Positions 37,020 through 49,161 of a DNA stretch of 64,000 bases are shown here, piece by piece; positions within the stretch are counted from its first letter, which is position 1; each line of letters begins with the position of its first letter. The translations under genes were made by a program, and so were the position numbers. The stretch is taken from NCBI GenBank assembly GCA_943737045.1, contig CALSFV010000051.1, positions 1 through 64,000 of the forward strand. Reading direction: 5' to 3'. The stretch is from Parapristionchus giblindavisi. Taxonomy: Eukaryota > Nematoda > Chromadorea > Rhabditida > Diplogasteridae. A model generated the notes under the pieces. The model worked only from the letters and a program-made list of their open reading frames with translations. It was not told the DNA's origin and did no database searches.

Positions 37020-38040
37020 TCTTTTGCCCGGTTATTCCCATCTCTCTCGCATTCTGAACTAACATGTTTAGTCATATTCTGCATGAGAACAGGTATGAAA
37101 TTCTGACAGGATATAAGTCGAGTCTGCTTCCCACGAGCTTCTGGTTATCGAGGATATCGCAACGAAAATTAAATGCATCAATTCGTCTGTCACCATGCCT
37201 AACTATGCAGACTGGAGGACTGTTCTATTTCAACTCCCCTATCGCCGGCCATGGTGGTGTAGTGGATAAGGCGCTCGCCTTCACTTTTATATGTCCTTGG
37301 TTCGATGTCTGCTTCGTTCCATTTTCTTTTGCTATAGTTCCAAGTACAAATGATGATGTTACAAGGGGATGCTCCCAACTTGTCCTGGCCATATGAGATG
37401 GCAATAACATGACTTGTAAAAGTTTTCGATGCTTATTAGGAATCCGTTTTCAAACGTTGCCCAATCGAGCTGAGCTTCCAGAATTCATGGGCCCATTGGT
37501 TTTCATGAGCCCATTAGGATGGCTTCCGTAGGAAGCCACACGAATTTCCGAATCATCTGGCCGTATTTCAAATTCGATTTTCTCAGCTCGATTGGGCAAC
37601 ATTTGAAAACAGTTTCGTAATCAGCATCGAAAGCTGATGCAAGTCATGTTATTGCCATTTCATATGGCCAGGACAAGTTGGGAGCATCCTCTTGTAACAT
37701 CATCTTCTGAACTTGGAAATATAGCAAAAGAAAAAGGAACGAAGCAGGCATCGAACCATGGACATATAAAAAAAAAGTGAAGGCGAGCGCCTTATCCACT
37801 ACACCACCATGGCCGGCGATAGGGAGTTGAAATAGAACGGCCTTCCAGTCTGCATAGTTAGGCATGGTGACAGACGAATTGATGCATTCAATTTTCGTTG
37901 CGATATCCTCGATAACCAGAAGCTCGTGGGAAGCAGACTCGACTTATATCCTGTCAGAATTTCATACCTATTCTCATGAAGAATATGGTTAACCATAACT
38001 TCATGGCGAGTTGAGAAAATTCCCTCACGGCGGCTCAATG
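37020..38040. mobile_element. ~1-kb foldback element with tRNA-like segments
   Basis: The left arm (GTTTAGTCATATTCTGCATG onward) is mirrored by the right arm ending near 38010. Each arm contains a tRNA-like stretch (GGTGTAGTGGATAAGG, then GGTTCGATGTC in the left arm). Open frames of about 110 codons in the arms are mirror artefacts. The same element in copy B spans 45730-48490, with a further insertion. Confidence 0.7.
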
Positions 38041-38214
38041 ATAGTAACTAAGGAGCTCCCACATTCTCAATCTGAGTATCACAAATTGAGGAGTCCTCCC
38101 AGCGCGAAAGTTAGATACGATATGAATGGGCGGTGACGCGATGCGGCTGCTCGCCATACGAACGCTTCTGACTAGAGCTATCACCGAGTTTTACGAGATG
38201 GAAAGCATGTTGAG

Positions 38215-38268
38215 ATGGCTTAGTGGCTACAACTTTTGTGTGGCGATTCGAGCCTCGGGGGTTGGAAT
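38215..38268 (+). repeat. tRNA-like SINE interrupted by an hAT-like element
   Basis: GAGATGGCTTAGTGGCTAC is A-box-like, and the sequence breaks in the B-box at GTTGGAAT. It resumes at 38761 with GTTCGAATCTC. The uninterrupted copy is at 48655-48725. Confidence 0.65.
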
Positions 38269-38760
38269 CAGGGGTGTGCGAGCAAAAATTTTCGAGAAAA
38301 ATTTCTCGAATGAGATTTCTCGATTTATTTTTTCGAGAATTCCGAGAAATTCGAGAAAAAATATAAAGATATAATAAAATGCGTTTTAATAACTTTTTCT
38401 CTCTTTTCCAACAATAAAAACATTGATAGGTGATAACATTGTCCAAAACAACACGAATAAGTGAATACATGAAACCGGGGATATACTAACACTAAGAAAA
38501 ATAAGAGAATTGAAGTTATATTTGACAATTTGCAATCAATAAGACAATGCCATGTCGTGGTAAGAGGAATTTGGCTCTTAAAGGGAAATTATTAAGCACA
38601 TATTTCACTGTTAATAGAAGTTTAAATCTATTTTAAATTTCAAGTTTTTCTCGAATTTCTCGAATAAAAATCGAGAAATTTCTCGACGAGAAATTTTATC
38701 GAAAAAAGTGGAGAAATCGAGAAATTCGAGAAATCGAGAAACGAGAAATGCACACCCCTG
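38269..38760. mobile_element. hAT-like element 2 in a tRNA-like B-box
   Basis: A 492-bp element starting CAGGGGTGTGCG and ending GCACACCCCTG. Flanks are GTTGGAAT and GTTCGAAT, an 8-bp target duplication with one change. The interior is rich in CGAGAAAT words in both orientations. The empty site in the duplicate is GTTCGAAT at 48703-48710. Confidence 0.85.
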
Positions 38761-39203
38761 GTTCGAATCTCACACGGTGAAAATCAAATTTGCCGATTTT
38801 TCGTAGTGCGGGAGGCTTCACGCCGATGTTAAATGTAGGGATTTTTCTCCAATTAACCGCCGTATCACTTGTAAGATTATTTAGAACAGAACATCAGAAA
38901 TTAAATTTCTTACAACCTTTTTCAAGAGAATTTTCACGGATATGTCTTATAATTATGAAAATGAAAAGCAAGAAATTATAAATTTAAGTAATTTTTCTGT
39001 GTGAGTTTTCTCTATGCTTCTGTGTTACCTGCTCTACAGTCGAAGAAGACATCACATATCTTTTCGTTCCCTTCAGACAAGTGTTCTCGGAGCGCCTAAG
39101 CAGAATTGTCGAATAAGATTTCAGATTTGGAATGTCAATTTGCTCTTTAATGTTTTTAAACCTTACGTCTCAGGGAACAGCGCAAAGACGATGAGAAGAA
39201 TTA

Positions 39204-39672
39204 TGCTGTGTTCAGAACTTGGAAAATGCAAGAAAATGCGGAAAATGCTGTTCAAAAGTTCAGGTGGAAAATGCTCGAAAATGCTCGATTTTGGATCAAA
39301 AAATATGGTTTTATACACTTTAAAAGCGTTGAACCTCGTTGTTTCATGGAAAACAGCTAACTTATTGTTAGCTCATTTATAAAGTATGCTGCTGAAATAA
39401 ATATCGTATGATCCTTTTTTGAGTACTTTAAGCCGAAAATCAACGAAAATGCTGCGAAAAATCAACCTAGCGAGTCCATATTTAAAATTATCACTTATCA
39501 TCAATAAAATGCGTCCATAACACTGTTTGCGACCAATGTTGATATTAAACAAAAAAACCATTAAAATATGCTTAAAATCCTCGAAAATGAGCATTTTCAG
39601 AGCATTTTCCGGCTGAACTTCTGAACAGCATTTTCCGCATTTTCGTGCATTTTCCAAGTTCTGAACACTGCA
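39204..39672. mobile_element. MITE inside the signal-peptide exon of G2
   Basis: TGCTGTGTTCAGAACTTGG at the left mirrors CCAAGTTCTGAACACTGCA at the right, with a 3-bp TTA duplication (39201-39203 and 39673-39675), as in PIF/Harbinger-type elements. The interior has repeated GAAAATGC words. The uninterrupted exon is seen in G3 at 49109-49161. Confidence 0.8.
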
Positions 39673-41612
39673 TTAGAAGAGGACGAATCATCTTCGACTG
39701 TTTATGATCAGTGAAGACGATGAAAATGATGAAAGGAATTTAATATCGATGAATGAATAAATTAGAACATTTAAATATATTCAAGAGTATTCATATGTTA
39801 TTCAAATTCAAATTCATTTATCTTTACAGCACTTTTTGCAGAAGATCTGTGCAGATTTCAGGAGCAAGGGTTCTTTTCATATTTTTAAATCAATATTATG
39901 CACCTACATAGTCAACCTTTCTGATATCCAAGTGTTCACACATTTGCATAGGATCTAACAAGACATCTACTCCTCGTTATCACATTAACTTCGCTGACCT
40001 GCCACTAGTAGATTACGTCCGTGATCTATGAGTACATATCCTTTCTGAATTTAAAAATACCTCTATAAAACATTTTCCAAAAATACAACATCTAAAATGT
40101 TTCTCCTCTTCAATGTCGTTCCTTTTAATTGCCCCTCTATCCTTATTATAATTATTATAGTTACAGTCACGCCGGAAAGTCAGTGCTAACTTTGTGTTTT
40201 TGCAATATTTTGTGAACCAAGCGTGCTATCGGGCCGCTCTCGCGAGTTCTTATACGAAATTTATCGAGGAATCCGTCCATGATATTGAGGACTCATGAAA
40301 AATTCTCATTATTGCGTAATGATGACGCAATCGAAGTGCACTTTTTTTGAAAAATCATAACTCCGAGGAAAATTTTTTTCTAGCCTACCGTTCTTCTATA
40401 AGTTTGAGATTTACGCGTCGGCTACTCACGAAATTTTTTTAAAGTTGCTGCGATTTTTTTCAACCGCATCAGCCTTGCAGCAAAATAGCGACTGCAAACT
40501 CATATCTCGGCTCCCTGACATGCTAGAGGCTCGGTCCTTGGTATCAAAACGATCCTTATGATGTCCCAAATACACTCTGAAAGTTTGATCTTGATCGGAC
40601 CACAATTTACACCAAAAAGTCACTTTTTCAGATAACCTCACGTTGAGGGCATACAATTATGGGAGTGATTTTTCTAGAAATGTGGTTATCGTGCTAAAAT
40701 GTGCCAAATCCATCCCAGAAGTCATCCTGACACTTTGGTGAAAGCATGCTTCCCATCTTCACGGCAAACGTCAAGCAAGCATGCATTCGTTTCGGAGGCG
40801 CATCTCCAGCCCCTTTCCTCTTTCCCCTTCTCTCTCCCTTGTAGGGGGAGGGGCGCGCGCACGCGCAGTGAGTGCGTGCGGGAAAGACTGATGTGACACC
40901 GAGGGGTCGCACGATGGGTTCTCCCAAACGTGTAGACGTATTCTATAATGGATTTGGTACATTTTAGCACAAGAACCACATTTTTAGAAAAATCGCTTAC
41001 ATAATTATAGGCCTTCAAACTGAGTTCATCGGAAAAAAATGAATTTTTGGTGTACTGAAGGCACTTGTGGTCCGATCCCGATTCAACTTCATGAAAATAA
41101 GGAACGCTCCATCACAAAACATCACATTAAAATGTAGCAATCGATCTAATTGAAGTATACATATAATTGGAACGTGCAAGAACAAACAGGGAAATACGGG
41201 TTATATACGGAACATCAGACCTCTGTGAAGTGTTCTATTTAAAACTTTTCTGCTCAATAGTGTTAAATAGAACACTTTCCAGGTCTTATTCGCAGTGGAT
41301 AACACTTTTTTCTCTGTGCTACTTTTTCTCTTTGTGTCGTAAGCCTTTTCTAAAAACGGGTAGGATTTTCGCTAGCGACAATGCCGCCCACACGTTTGCT
41401 CAATCATAACAGAGAAGGGGCTCGTTTCACTCTTCAATTACTCACTTTGCTATCTCCACTACCTCTCGTTAAACCCGTCTGTCATTCGCTGCGCTCTTTT
41501 TTTATCCCATGTAATGCTCTCCTTTCACACGAGCGCTGTTGAAAAGGAAAATGTTCGCATAGCCTAATAGTAACTCGTGTAGCTGTCCATCCAGAGGATC
41601 GCAAGTTCGAAT

Positions 41613-42044
41613 CAGGGCTGGGACACAAAACGTTTTCTTGACACAAAAATTTTGTGTACACAAAAAACACAAAAATATTTTTTTGTGTACACAAAACACA
41701 AAAAACACAAAAATATTTAACTCTAGATTTGAGCAAGCTTATAACTAATAAAAAAGGTATTTTTCAATATAGAACCTCAATGCGAATAAAAACAGCATGC
41801 AATATCAATTCAAGAAAGAACAGCGACCGAGAAACCTAAGAGTCTGGTATTCAGCTGAACGAAAACGGAGATAACAAGCTTCAAATTACTGATAAAAGTA
41901 AATTCTAGACCAAAATTATTCGATCGTAGCAAAATTTAAAATTTTGCAGATAAAATTTTACTATAAGGAACGACTAAAATCATCGATTTTCTTCCAAAAA
42001 ATGTTGTAAAATCAGAAAATTGATCCCAATTTTTTGTGTTATTT
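41613..42044. mobile_element. Truncated copy of hAT-like element 1
   Basis: The same left end and interior as 32804-33312, preceded by GTTCGAAT. The right end is replaced by a repeated copy of the upstream sequence, which then carries an intact tRNA-like B-box at 42345. This looks like recombination between an inserted and an empty copy. Confidence 0.7.
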
Positions 42045-42289
42045 TTTTTTTCTCTGTGCTACTTTTTCTCTTTGTGTCGTAAGCCTTTTCTCAAGACGGG
42101 TAGGATTTTCGCTAGCGACAATGCCGCCCACACGTTTGCTCAATCATAACAGAGAAGGGGCTCGTTTCACTCTTCAATTACTCACTTTGCTATCTCCACT
42201 ACCTCTCGTTAAACCCGTCTGTCATTCGCCGCGCTCTTTTTATATCCCACGTAATGCCCTCCTTTCACACGAGCGCTGTTGAAAAGGAA

Positions 42290-42365
42290 GATGTTCGCAT
42301 AGCCTAATAGTAACTCGTGTAGCTGTCCATCCAGAGGATCGCAAGTTCGAATCCCCATTGGCGCA
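42290..42365 (+). repeat. tRNA-like SINE, uninterrupted
   Basis: CATAGCCTAATAGTAACTCG through AAGTTCGAATCCCCATTGG: A-box-like and B-box at tRNA-like spacing. It is the empty-site reference for the 32804 insertion. Confidence 0.55.
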
Positions 42366-42512
42366 TCCGTAATCTCTCTTTCACTCTTATTGTACGCTCT
42401 AAACTAACGTGCCCAGCACGACGGGGTTTAAAAAAATCTTTCCATTGTCCAAGTTACAACTCGTGCCAATGCGAAACAAAGCAGGGCAATCATTTATCTT
42501 AAGCTTGGATTT

Positions 42513-45500
42513 CTATAGAATAAATGTATTGATTGATGCTGAGATGAGGATTAGAGGGGAAAGAACATGGATGAATCTTGCATGTTTGGGAGACGAATTC
42601 GCGACATCATCGTGTACAGCGCCAGAGTGATCATGAGCCGATTCATCGATTGTTGTTCCGGATGATGGAGCTGAAGAGGATGAAGTGGATGGCGAGTAGG
42701 ATGAAGCAAATGGAGCTGCAAAAAAGATTAAACATTGTTAATGTCAAGCTGAAACAGACCAAACAATATAGATAAGTTACAAGGAAGTCAGCGCTATTGA
42801 AACTTTTCTACACAACCTATCCATGTGGATCGCTAATGGATCGTTACATTTGCCTGACGCGCCTACGCCGTCACGTAAAAAAAACGTTACATTTGGCGAC
42901 GCACGCGTCGACGTCAATGTTGGAGTGTGTTGGTCTCAAGTGGAAAACTCTGAATGTCATCAGGGGTACGGTAAAAGGTTACGGTAGCCAACCACTATTG
43001 ATCGATGGTTACGGTAACTTCCTACCGTACCCCTGATGACAATCAGGGTTTTCCCCTTGGGACCCAACACACTCCAACATTGACGTCGACGCGTGCGTCG
43101 CCAAATGTAACGTTTTTTTTACGTGACGGCGTAGGCGCGTCAGGCAAATGTAACGATGCACTAACACAAGTTTATTATTTTGAATCTTATATCACACATG
43201 TCACCTAAGGATTGACCAAAATCATCTGATTTTCTATGCACTTTTGAGATGACCCCTCTTTCTCCTAAGTTTTCGAAGATCCTTGGGTGACAAGGGAAGC
43301 ACCTCAGGCTACGGAACCGATTCTGAAAGAGACCCATATGGGTCGTTAGGGTTGATCGGGAGACCGCCAAAAGTGGTTTCAAAAATTGCCGACGGGATCT
43401 AACAACCCACATTTTCAATCGATATTATTTTTTATTGTTTACTATGTATGCGAATAACTTCAGTGCATGAAAACTATACACGAACCACAAACATAATCCT
43501 GAATGTCCTTTGCCTCACCAGATTGTCTCGCACTACATACCTTCTCAGCATTACCTTTCAAAGTCCTGAAAAATACAATATTGAGCGTATTTATTTATAT
43601 TATTATTTATATTATTATTTATTATTTATTGAGTGTATTTATAATTATTTATAAAAATAACTTGTTTTATAAGCATCTGCAATGAATATTTCCTGTTTTG
43701 CATAGTTCAGAAACTATGCCGATCGATCTTTTCAAAATATCAAATCAGCGCAGCGAAAGTAAGACGTCTTACAAGAGAAGTCTTTTATGTCTCAGTGAGA
43801 CTTTTGAATAAGGCTATTTTTCCTCGATAGGTATAGGAAAAATATGATAGGAGCCAGAAAATCAGCTGTTGCCATGCACTTTCAGATTTTATATAATTAA
43901 TTTTTTTTAAATTTTGTGAAAATGAAATTTTGAAGTGCGCATGCATTATTTTTGACGCCGCTAAGTTTTCACTGTTCTTTCAGGGGCTCCTTATTTTATA
44001 TACTGCTTGTCGCCTACGATCTTGTGATTTTTTTTTAAAATTTAAAAAATTACAAAATTAAAAGTATTTATATAAAATCTGAAAGTGCATGGCAGCAGCT
44101 GATTTTTTGGCTCCTATCATATTTTTCCTATGCCAATCGAGGAAAAATACTCTTATTCAAAAGTCTCACTGAGACATAAAATACTTCCCTTGTTAGGTGA
44201 AAGGTAGAGGAGGGGTAATCGAGGGTTATGCAAGAGAGTGAAACGGTATGTAAATGCCCATTGTCTCGGTATTTAGACACAGTTTGTCATTTTCTTATGC
44301 AAGTACATTTTATACAGACAATATCTGGGAATACTGTATGCCCTATCTCATCCATTTCGTATTAATCTCCCTTATAGGATCTTTACAACCCATACTACAT
44401 GCGCCTCTAGAGGTATAGATATTTGGAATTCACTCCCCTCAGAATTAGTTCTTTCACCCCAAAAACCCTTCCGTGCAGGGTTGATAACCTCCCTCCCAAT
44501 ATTATCGTTAATGTTTCTCGAACCCGTATCTGAAACCTTTCGCATTGAAAACTGCAACCGTGCCAAAACCGAACTCGCCTCGTGCGACGGAAATCCATCT
44601 ATCTTTTTTTTTCAATTATATGTGCATATCACCCCTTCTCACTATATTTGATGGAATAAATAAATTAAATAAATAAATAAATAAAAATACTGTAAAGACT
44701 TAAAGGTGAAAATAATGGTTAGGATTGGACATAGTCTCACTTACTTTGCATCGTCCGTGGTCTTTAGACCTATGGCACCCTTCATTTCCTATAAACAAGA
44801 GACAGTATTTTTATTGCTTGCTTTCTTTTTTGACGGGAGGCCAAAGAACGTTAGTTGAACCATAAGAGCCGGGAAATAGTATAATATTATGCATATAGCG
44901 TTGTGTGAACGACCTATTTCAGAAACTATGCAACGAAAAACTCGGAAATACTCGACTGAACGTCCATACAGAAGGGCAAATATGACCTATCAGTCATCTC
45001 TCTGTCACTCTGTATTATACCCGTTGAACTAACGTGTGTAAAATTATGAAAAAATATGACGCACAAAAATGCTAAATATATCGACGCCATACTATTTCGA
45101 TTAAAGGTAAAGGTAAACACTATTGAAATCTTAAAATAGACGGGATACTAGGCAACTACTTTTGTGTAAGGTAGATAACTCACTCCGTAGCATCCAAATG
45201 TGCCTTCGAATGAGGTTTCGGATAATCTCTTCTCGGATAATCCACAACTAGTGTCGCACTTGACCGTGGGCAACGATCTGGCAACGCTAATCGCTAATCG
45301 CATTGCATCCAGTGTCATCTGCTCAACTGATATTAAACGGCAGCAGAGAGATGTTCTGTTCTAACAAGGGAGTGGTCTCAAATCGCCATGGAATTATGTT
45401 TACACGTTAGTTCAGCCTCTGTAATAGCAGGGCAACAATGAAGGAGAGGCGAATCTCGTTTTTCAACTGGAAGAAGTTTTAGAAAAAATATGAAATATAT

Positions 45501-48500
45501 ATAAAGTCGACGAGGCGGATGCCAGATGGGTTAGGTGGGATGCATTAGAGAGGGTGCGCGTGCAAGATGGCATCCAATGATTCTCTCTGTAACACTCTCC
45601 ACCGCTCGACCAAACCTGTATGAGATGCGCCGCTCTGACTAATGAACTATCGTCTCATTATTGTGGGATTGTGTAAACACACTAAACCGCACACCAAAGT
45701 GTTGTGAAAAGTCGCCCTAGCATCTCTTTGATCCGGTTATTCCCATCTCTCTCGCATTCTGAACTAACATGTTTAGTCATATTCTGCATGAGAATAGGTA
45801 TGAAATTCTGACAGGATATAAGTCGAGTCTGCTTCCCACGAGCTTCTGGTTATCGAGGATATCGCAACGAAAATTGAATGCATCAATTCGTCTGTCACCA
45901 TGCCTAACTATGCAGACTGGAAGGCCGTTCTATTTCAACTCCCCTATCGCCGGCAATGGTGGTGTAGTGGATAAGGCGCTCGCCTTCACTTTTATATGTC
46001 CATTAGGGTTGCAGGAACGGGAGCGAAGTCTACGCACCCTATTCCCTTCCCCTCCCTTCTCTCTAGCAATCGCCTATGAGAGGCACTCTCTCCCTTCCCA
46101 ACTTCGTAATTTGAGCCACCACGGCCAGAGGTCGCGTAATTCCCGCATCTTTGCGGGAATTACGCACTGTCTCTCACCTCTCCCTTCCCCTATAACTGGT
46201 CTGTCTTCACTCCAGCCGCCCCACATTGAGGCTCCCCCATTGAGGCACGTTTGAAGATATATCTAGCTCCCCTCTCATCTAAGAGCTTGGCTGTCAACAG
46301 TAAAGTTGTAGCTCACATCGATCTGATTCTGATTCTTTTTTGGAAGAGTCGATACGATCAAAACAAACAAAATGGCATTACTTCTTCTGTTTCAGAGGGA
46401 AATCGAAACGATTAGCATTCACAATAAGTATTGTTATGGACAATTGAATTTATCTTAATGATCAGATTAATCAGATTTTCCTAAATATCGATTAACCGTG
46501 CAATTCTCCCTATTTTCCATTTCAATGATTCATTATCTCGAGAGGGGCATTGTTCACCTCTCATTGTCCAGTCTTCCAATCTCGTCGCGCTGTTGGTTGT
46601 GAGTTTATTTATGTCAGAACAATAACACTTGGCATACCGTAAGACCGTAAGCATACCGTATAAAACTACTTTACTTTGTTAAGGATAATGAAAAGTTAAA
46701 CTCATTATTTTTATCCGAACAGTGGTAAAAACGGTCATCACTTCAAACAACAGAATTCTGAAACGTGCAAATTATGGAGCCATAACTTTAGATAATAATC
46801 TGTACATAATACACTAACATCCGTAAACATGATAAAAATGAGAATCCTGTTAAGTTTTGTCAAATGTTGTCTCAAATTGTCACATATCTTTCTTTTTTTT
46901 TCGTTTAGAATTTGTTTTATTACATTAGTTTTTTGTGTAGAATTATTATTAAAATGATTTTGATTTTTTTACCTGGTTAAAGGATTTGAAACATTCAAAA
47001 CCAAATTCCCAGATCTGATCGAATGATCCTAAACACAGACAAATTCTGATAGTTCGAATTTCATTGAAAATAAATCCTGGCCATCTCGATTCACTCGACG
47101 AACATTCGGTTGATGTTGACTTATCTACAGGAACAGTCTAGGATACTGTATCCGATGATTGCTTACGATATGCGAAATGTTATTGCTCTGACATAAAGAA
47201 ACTCACAACCAACAGCGCGAAAAGGGTGAACAACGTCCCTCTTAAGACAATGAATCATTGAAATGGAATATAGGGAGAATGATACGGTAAATCAATAATC
47301 TGATTAGTCTGATCATTGAGATAAATTCAATTGTCCATAACAATACTTATTGTGAATGCTAATCGTTTCGATTTCCCTCTGAAACAGAAGAAGTAATGCC
47401 ATTTTGTTTGTTTTGATCGTATCGACTCTTCCAAAAAAGAATCAGAATCGGATCGATGTGAGCTACAACTTTGCTGTTGACTGCCAAGCTCTCAGATGAG
47501 AGGGGAGCTAGATATATCTTCAAACGTGCCTCAATGGGGGCGCCTCAATGTGGGGCGGCTGGAGTGAAGACAGACCAGTTATAGGGGAAGGGAGAGGTGA
47601 GAGACAGTGCGTAATTCCCGCAAAGGTGCGGGAATTACGCGACCTCTGGCAGTCTCTCTTCTCTCGTGCGGGAAATGACGAGAGAGGGGCAAGAGATGGG
47701 AAGAGGGCGCGGTAAATTCGATTACGCTTACGCAACGGCAACCCTAATGTCCATGGTGCGATGTCTGCTTCGTTCCATTTTCTTTTGCTATAGTTCCAAG
47801 TACTAAAGATCATGCTACAAGGGGATGCTCCCAACTTGTCCTGGCCATATGAGATGGCAATAACATGACTTGTATCAGTTTTCGATGCTTATTAGGAATC
47901 CGTTTTCAAACGTTGCCCAATCGAGCTGAGCTTCCAGAATTCATGAGCCCATTAGTTTTCATGAGCCCATTAGAATGGCTTCCGTAGGAAGCCACACGAA
48001 TTTCCGAATAATCTGGCCGTATTTCAAATTCGATTTTCTCGAAGCTCAGCTCGATTGGGCAACATTTGAAAACAGTTTCGTAATCAGCATCGAAAGCTGA
48101 TGCAAGCCTTTTTATTGCCATTTCATATGACCAGGACAAGTTGGGAGCATCCTCTTGTAACATCATCTTCTGAACTTGGAAATATAGCAAAAGAAAATGG
48201 AACGAAGCAGGCATCGAACCATGGACATATAAAAGTGAAGGCGAGCGCCTTATCCACTACACCACCATGGCCGGCGATAGGGGAGTTGAAATAGAACGGT
48301 CCTCCAGTCTGCATAGTTAGGCATGGCCACAGACGAATTGATGCATTCAATTTTCGTTGCGATATCCTCGATAACCAGAAGCTCGTGGAAAGCAGACTCG
48401 ACTTATATCCTGTCAGAATTTCCTGCCTGTTCTCATGAAGAATATGATTAACCATAACTTCATGGCGAGTTGAGACCATTCCCTCACGGCGGATCGATGA

Positions 48501-49161
48501 TAGTAACTAAGGACTCAAACTGAGTATCGCAAACTGAGGGGTCCTCCCAGCGCGAAAGTTAGATACGATATGAAGTGACGCTCTGCGGCTGTTCGCCATA
48601 CGAGCGCTTCTGACTAGAGCTATCACCGAGTTTTGCGAGTTACGAAACATGCTGAGATGGCTTAGTGGCTACAAGTTTTGTGTGGCGATCCGAACCTCGT
48701 GAGTTCGAATCCCGCCCCGTGCAAATCAACTTTTCCGATTTTTCGTTGTGCGGGAGGCTTCACTCCGATGTTAAATGTAGGGATTTTCCTCCAATGAACC
48801 GCCGTATCACTTGTAAGATTATTTAGAACAGAACATCAGAAATTAAATTTCTTACAACCTTTTTCAAGAGAATTTTCACGGATATGTCTTATAATTATGA
48901 AAATGAAAAGCAAGAAATTATAAATTTAAGTAATTTTTCTGTGTGAGTTTTCTCTATGCTTCTGTGTTACCTGCTCTACAGTCGAAGAAGACATCACATA
49001 TCTTTTCGTTCCCTTCAGACAAGTGTTCTCGGAGCGCCTAAGCAGAATTGTCGAATAAGATTTCAGATTTGGAATGTCAATTTGCTCTTTAATGTTTTTA
49101 AACCTTACGTCTCAGGGAACAGCGCAAAGGCGATGAGAAGAATTAGAAGAGGACGAATCAT
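42513..49161 (-). CDS. G3: array member, probably damaged at the small fifth exon
   Basis: Exons: 49109-49161 (signal peptide MIRPLLILLIAFALFPET), 48971-49037 (ENTCLKGT), 45184-45318 (VKCDTSCG, FGCYG), 44745-44788, 43482-43565 (CSARQSGEAKDIQDYVCG), a short exon ending at 42812 (HMDRL) and 42513-42715 (Ser-rich, then LSPLILISASINTFIL). Phases agree at all joins except the short exon, whose acceptor region is replaced by a MITE (42841-43158). Exon 45184-45318 works only with an acceptor 8 bases inside the one used by G4. Predicted product: a secreted, Cys-rich, GPI-anchored surface protein of roughly 200 aa if the short exon can still be spliced. Intron 2a is about 3.6 kb and contains a foldback and a 1.7-kb hAT-like insertion. 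Confidence 0.6.
42841..43158. mobile_element. Palindromic MITE, copy 2 (GTTACATTTG family)
   Basis: Same family as 10665-10990: TCGTTACATTTGCCTGACG mirrored by CGTCAGGCAAATGTAACGA. It sits next to the fifth exon of G3 and replaces its acceptor. Absent from copy A. Confidence 0.8.
43774..44196. mobile_element. Foldback with TA-flanked ends (copy B)
   Basis: Duplicate of 35131-35555 with small differences. Confidence 0.65.
44302..44690 (+). mobile_element. LINE 3' fragment (copy B)
   Basis: Duplicate of 35628-35992, with the same IWNSLP motif and (AAAT)n tail. The frame differs slightly at its 5' side. Confidence 0.6.
46004..47746. mobile_element. hAT-like foldback 3 beside a tRNA-like B-box
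   Basis: A 1,743-bp element starting TAGGGTTGC and ending GCAACCCTA, flanked by the perfect 8-bp duplication ATGTCCAT (45996-46003 and 47747-47754). The arms of several hundred bases include AGATATATCTAGCTCCCCTC and its complement. Copy A has the empty site ATGTCCTT at 37291-37298, directly before GGTTCGATG. No transposase is encoded. Confidence 0.85.
48655..48725 (+). repeat. tRNA-like SINE, uninterrupted
   Basis: GAGATGGCTTAGTGGCTACA and GAGTTCGAATCCC at tRNA-like spacing. Empty-site reference for the 38269 insertion. Confidence 0.6.

Larger units (their letters stand above)
31000..39200. repeat. Tandem segmental duplication, copy A
   Basis: Colinear with 39815-49170 and nearly identical over long stretches (for example 31090-33240 against 39895-42040, and 35040-37290 against 43680-46000). 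It differs by transposon insertions and deletions: the 33687 MITE, the 38269 and 39204 elements and intact 32804-33312 sequence occur only in A. A also keeps about 240 bp (34800-35040) that copy B has lost. Confidence 0.85.
33487..39691 (-). pseudogene. G2: array member disrupted by two transposons
   Basis: Exons: 39167-39691 (signal peptide, split by an element at 39204-39672); exon 2a near 39029-39095; exon 2b 36491-36625; exon 3 36052-36095; exon 4 34686-34769 with CSARESGEAKDIQDYVCG; a short exon near 34420-34440 (HVDCL); and the last exon 33487-34002, split by a MITE. The final exon encodes a Ser-rich linker and the hydrophobic tail LSPLILISALLNAFIL, typical of a GPI signal. Exon 2b carries VKCDTSCG and FGCYG. 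Its usual acceptor would give a stop, but an acceptor 8 bases further in restores frame. Insertions in the signal-peptide exon and in the last exon make the gene non-functional. The intact parts match G3 closely. Confidence 0.75.

Noticed and set aside
37064..38038. Pairs of ~80-110-codon frames on opposite strands
   Set aside because: They are mirror images of foldback arms. The same applies to frames at 45769-46254 and 48123-48479.
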